Origin: Nitrososphaerota archaeon
GTDB taxonomy: Archaea > Thermoproteota > Nitrososphaeria > Nitrososphaerales > UBA183
Assembly: GCA_029785625.1 (NCBI GenBank)
Contig: JAFLZI010000007.1
Span: forward strand, 9,994 to 17,738
Length of the DNA stretch: 7,745 nucleotides
Direction of reading: 5' to 3'
How positions within the stretch are numbered: the stretch's first letter is position 1; every line of letters begins with the position of its first letter. Both the position numbers and the translations under genes were made by a program. The notes under the pieces are model-generated. The model saw only the letters and a list, made by a program, of their open reading frames with translations, had not been told where the DNA came from and searched no databases. Positions 5,837-7,745 of this stretch are shown one piece after another.

Positions 5837-5889
5837 GTCTCAGAAAACACATGGAGGTTCCTTGCCCATGTCGATAGGATTACTCAGCG

Positions 5890-5896
5890 TTTAAAT
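5890..5896 (+). promoter_or_regulatory. TATA box of the 40-residue peptide gene
   Basis: TTTAAAT lies 26-32 bases before the ATG at 5922, the spacing expected for a leaderless archaeal transcript that begins at the start codon. Confidence 0.5.
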
Positions 5897-5921
5897 CAGG
5901 CGGGGCTGAAGCGGTGCCGCA

Positions 5922-6044
5922 ATGACTCTCGACGAGAAAATCCGACTCGGCATGGTGGCCCTGACCGGTGCGAGCATTGTTTTCGCCTCGCTCGGCCTGC
6001 ACCTGGGGCCTCTGGACATCATCGGTGGATCCGGTTCTACTTAG
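5922..6044 (+). CDS. 40-residue single-span membrane peptide
   Basis: The frame encodes MTLDEKIRLGMVALTGASIV followed by FASLGLHLGPLDIIGGSGST. It has a short charged N-terminus, one hydrophobic helix (about 9-27), a histidine at the end of the helix and a Gly/Ser tail. The support is a TATA box at exactly leaderless spacing, an ATG start, GC-rich third positions like the neighbouring genes, and a protein-like charge pattern. Tiny membrane peptides of this build are common in archaea and are missed by length cut-offs. Its function is unknown. Its stop codon overlaps that of the convergent regulator gene by three bases, and its last codons lie in an 11-base repeat, so the natural C-terminus may have been changed by insertion of that gene. 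Confidence 0.55.
   Translation: MTLDEKIRLGMVALTGASIVFASLGLHLGPLDIIGGSGST
6030..6040. repeat. left copy of an 11-base direct repeat flanking the regulator gene
   Basis: TCCGGTTCTAC occurs here, directly beside the stop codon of the 382-residue regulator gene, and again at 7249-7259 beyond its promoter. Exact 11-base repeats arise by chance in a window of this size, so only the position makes it notable. Confidence 0.35.
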
Positions 6045-7189
6045 GCGGTTCCACCTATCTCTGTTATTTTTGCGATTAGCCCGCCAAACCTGTCTAGCAG
6101 ATCGCTTGAATTAAGGATCCATTGCTTGCTCCGTTTGTCGAAGAGCTGATAAGACACGGTGAAGGACAAAGCCTCGGTCTGGTCCAGGGGCATCACTGAA
6201 ACTCTGTCCCTGGCCATTGAGATGGCATCTGTCAGGTACTGGTATGCTTCTGTGATGTACTCGGTCGGGAAGTAGAAGTGCGCGCAGTATTCATTCTTCC
6301 CCCCCATCTCATTCCAGAGGAACGGCACCCCATTCGACTTCGCCATCAGCTGAATGCGTTCCATCTCGGTCAAGTGCGTCCCAAGCAACGCAAGGTGTTG
6401 GTATCTGTGCTTCCTGTGCAGGGCCCTTTCAAGGATGGTGCTGTAACTAGTCCCCATCCATCTTAAGCTGTAGCCGTTGATGAGCCCGCGTTCGATAACG
6501 TGTGTCTTGTAGTGCCAGGAGAGTTTCTTGTAGTTCTCCTTCAGCTTCGTCGCGATATCGACGAAGCTTCTGGTGGCGTCTGTCTGCAGCTCTTTGAGTA
6601 TCAGAAGGTCGTCCTTGTCGAATTTCACCCTGCTAGAGTATTGGTATCCAGCATCACCTGTAAGCTTGAGCCCGGCGGACCAGTCAAAATCCCACCTGCC
6701 GGTGTCGAAGTCGTATGACTCAGCCCTCATTGGCACGGCCCTGAACCAGTCGAACTCGTAGACTTGTAGGCTCGTGAAGAGGCCCTTCTCCTGCAACTTC
6801 GTCATCAGATCCCTGAACTCTCCAACGTGTTCTGAGGGGACGCTCGCTTCTACAATGAAGTCTCCTTGGAACATCCGTTTCTCGAAATACACGACATAGC
6901 AGAGTTCATTCATTGCGGTCAGGATCGAGTTCGCATAGGTGGCATAGAGCGAATTGAAGTCCAGTAGCAGCATCACTCTCCGCAGCCCCAGCTTCTCATG
7001 GTTGGGAAGAGCGTGCACGGCGAAACCCTTGCTCAGCACCTTCTCCTTGTACCTGTACCTCACTGATTCCTTGAATTGGTCCAGTCGCCTTGCGATTTCA
7101 GGGATGTCTGGTCCGATTTCAGATATCATGCTGACTAACTCGGCGGTCCTTGCGCTGGTGTCTCTTGCGACGATGGTCTGTTTCCCCAT
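6041..7189 (-). CDS. tandem winged-helix regulator, Lrp/AsnC-like
   Basis: The 382-residue product contains two copies of a winged-helix plus sensor arrangement. The first helix-turn-helix is at about 14-58 (ISEIGPDIPEIARRLDQFKESVRYRYKEKVL) and the second at about 190-238 (DKDDLLILKELQTDATRSFVDIATKLKENYKKLSWHYKTHVIERGLI). The second is a typical AsnC-type 'DxxDLLILKxLQxDARxSFVDIA' opening. Each is followed by an alpha/beta region that could be a RAM-like ligand or dimer domain. A single chain with two DNA-binding heads would behave like a ready-made dimer. The ligand and targets are unknown. Base composition is lower in GC than in the neighbours: hand counts of two 60-base stretches gave 45% and 47%, against 62% for one stretch of the membrane operon. 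This suggests acquisition from elsewhere. The ATG at 7189 follows a TTTAAGT box with a leader of about 15-20 bases. Confidence 0.8.
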   Translation of the reverse strand: MGKQTIVARDTSARTAELVSMISEIGPDIPEIARRLDQFKESVRYRYKEKVLSKGFAVHALPNHEKLGLRRVMLLLDFNSLYATYANSILTAMNELCYVVYFEKRMFQGDFIVEASVPSEHVGEFRDLMTKLQEKGLFTSLQVYEFDWFRAVPMRAESYDFDTGRWDFDWSAGLKLTGDAGYQYSSRVKFDKDDLLILKELQTDATRSFVDIATKLKENYKKLSWHYKTHVIERGLINGYSLRWMGTSYSTILERALHRKHRYQHLALLGTHLTEMERIQLMAKSNGVPFLWNEMGGKNEYCAHFYFPTEYITEAYQYLTDAISMARDRVSVMPLDQTEALSFTVSYQLFDKRSKQWILNSSDLLDRFGGLIAKITEIGGTA

Positions 7190-7230
7190 GTTCCTACGAA
7201 CTTGCGTTTAGTGCGCTCAGCACCTTTGAC

Positions 7231-7237
7231 ACTTAAA
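7231..7237 (-). promoter_or_regulatory. TATA box of the tandem winged-helix regulator
   Basis: TTTAAGT on the minus strand lies 42-48 bases before the ATG at 7189, giving a predicted start near 7205-7211 and a short leader. It is the only AT-rich box in the gap between the two minus-strand genes. Confidence 0.4.
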
Positions 7238-7248
7238 TCTATGGGAAT

Positions 7249-7259
7249 TCCGGTTCTAC
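7249..7259. repeat. right copy of the 11-base direct repeat
   Basis: This is a second TCCGGTTCTAC, in the same orientation as the copy at 6030-6040. Together they bracket the regulator gene and its promoter, about 1.2 kb, like a target duplication or recombination scar. Confidence 0.35.
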
Positions 7260-7281
7260 GCGCGCCGGTCCGTCCATGAAA

Positions 7282-7686
7282 CTACCTTGCCACTTCCTGC
7301 TCGGCCGAAGCCATCCGGTTGAGCTTCAGCAGCCCCGGCGCAGGATACGGTATCCTCAGCGTCCCGCAGAGCAGGTACATGGTAGGATAGACCCTCTGGT
7401 AGATCCTCATGAACAGGGTGGGGGTCCCGTCCCCCTCCTTGGCCGCCAGGAGCTGGTCGATCTCGTCGTCCTTCCCCTTCAGCGTCGTGGTCCCTGACAC
7501 GAACACCCGGGCCGCCGCCGGCTGCGTCTCGATGTCCATGGAGAACTTCAGGTTCAGGAACCCGGGGCCTCGGTCGGACTCGTTGATGGAGGAGTTGACG
7601 TTGAACGTCACCTGGGTCGACTCGCTGGCCTCGTCCGAGGTCTTGTTCGCCTCTATCCCCTTGACGGATACTTCAACGTCGACCAA
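7282..7686 (-). CDS. conserved-looking protein of unknown function, possibly SecB-like fold
   Basis: From the TTG at 7686 the product has 134 residues and is soluble. Residues 1-75 are alternating strands (VDVEVSVKGIEAN, STQVTFNVNSS, LNLKFSMDIETQP, AARVFVSGTTTLKG). An acidic helix follows, then TLFMRIYQRVYPTMYLLCGTLRIPYPAPGLL, a helix ending in a proline-rich turn. A beta-sheet followed by a helix and a 'P.P.LL' end recalls SecB-like chaperone proteins, but this is a fold-level impression and not a recognised family match. I chose TTG at 7686 because a TTAAAT (7714-7719) lies 28-33 bases upstream. The earlier TTG at 7710 would begin only a few bases after that box. An ATG at 7696 is out of frame. 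Confidence 0.65.
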   Translation of the reverse strand: MVDVEVSVKGIEANKTSDEASESTQVTFNVNSSINESDRGPGFLNLKFSMDIETQPAAARVFVSGTTTLKGKDDEIDQLLAAKEGDGTPTLFMRIYQRVYPTMYLLCGTLRIPYPAPGLLKLNRMASAEQEVAR

Positions 7687-7713
7687 TTTCTGCCATGGAA
7701 CGCGCCTCAAGCG

Positions 7714-7719
7714 TATTTA
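7714..7719 (-). promoter_or_regulatory. TATA box of the 134-residue protein gene
   Basis: TTAAAT on the minus strand sits 28-33 bases before the TTG at 7686, fitting a leaderless transcript, and decides between the two in-frame TTG starts. Confidence 0.4.
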
Positions 7720-7745
7720 ACGGTCATAGACCTCAAATTCATAGC

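Noticed and set aside
5066..5877. Long frames on both strands over the membrane operon
   Set aside because: They are shadows of the membrane genes, rich in Arg, Pro, Gly and Asp with no hydrophobic pattern or promoter.
1..7745. CRISPR array, tRNA or rRNA
   Set aside because: No regularly spaced repeats, no cloverleaf-like or conserved rRNA segments were seen on either strand.

Overview
The window looks like a stretch of an archaeal chromosome of fairly high GC content. The archaeal signs are TATA-box-like elements about 26-33 bases before several start codons with almost no leader, frequent TTG/GTG starts, a KaiC-like RecA-fold protein, archaeal-type winged-helix regulators, and an IS200/IS605-type element carrying only tnpB. 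The regulators and the tiny membrane proteins suggest a TACK-lineage archaeon (Nitrososphaeria/Thermoproteota-like), but this is inference from style and not a phylogenetic placement. No rRNA, tRNA or CRISPR array is visible.

Layout from left to right. A KaiC-like protein whose ATP-binding motifs are degenerate (30-803, +) meets tail to tail with a secreted, membrane-anchored Ig-like repeat protein (800-1990, -), their stop codons overlapping in one CTAG. A tnpB-only insertion element (about 2015-3373, -), with an intact RuvC nuclease gene, end hairpins and a probable omega RNA, sits directly upstream of the Ig-like gene. An ion transporter of the ArsB/NhaD/SLC13 type (3408-4442, +) follows, then a winged-helix regulator (4573-4941, +). 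Next comes a two-gene membrane operon (about 5093-5593 and 5603-5800, +) preceded by a TATA box and a perfect 7+7 palindrome at the predicted transcription start. A 40-residue single-span peptide gene (5922-6044, +) overlaps the stop codon of a 382-residue tandem winged-helix regulator (6041-7189, -) whose base composition is visibly lower in GC. A 134-residue protein of unknown function, possibly SecB-like (7282-7686, -), ends the window.

The most informative reading concerns the insertion element. If the element is removed at its predicted ends, the flanks join into CTTATAAAAC. This is a good archaeal TATA box lying 24-31 bases before the start of the Ig-like gene on one strand and about 29-36 bases before the transporter start on the other. 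The element therefore seems to have landed in a promoter shared by two divergent genes: its probable TTTAT target/TAM is half of the TATA box. A second theme is regulation by short palindromes. Dyads lie before the winged-helix gene, at the start site of the membrane operon and in the leader before the 40-residue peptide gene. No complete novel defence or metabolic system can be supported from this window alone.
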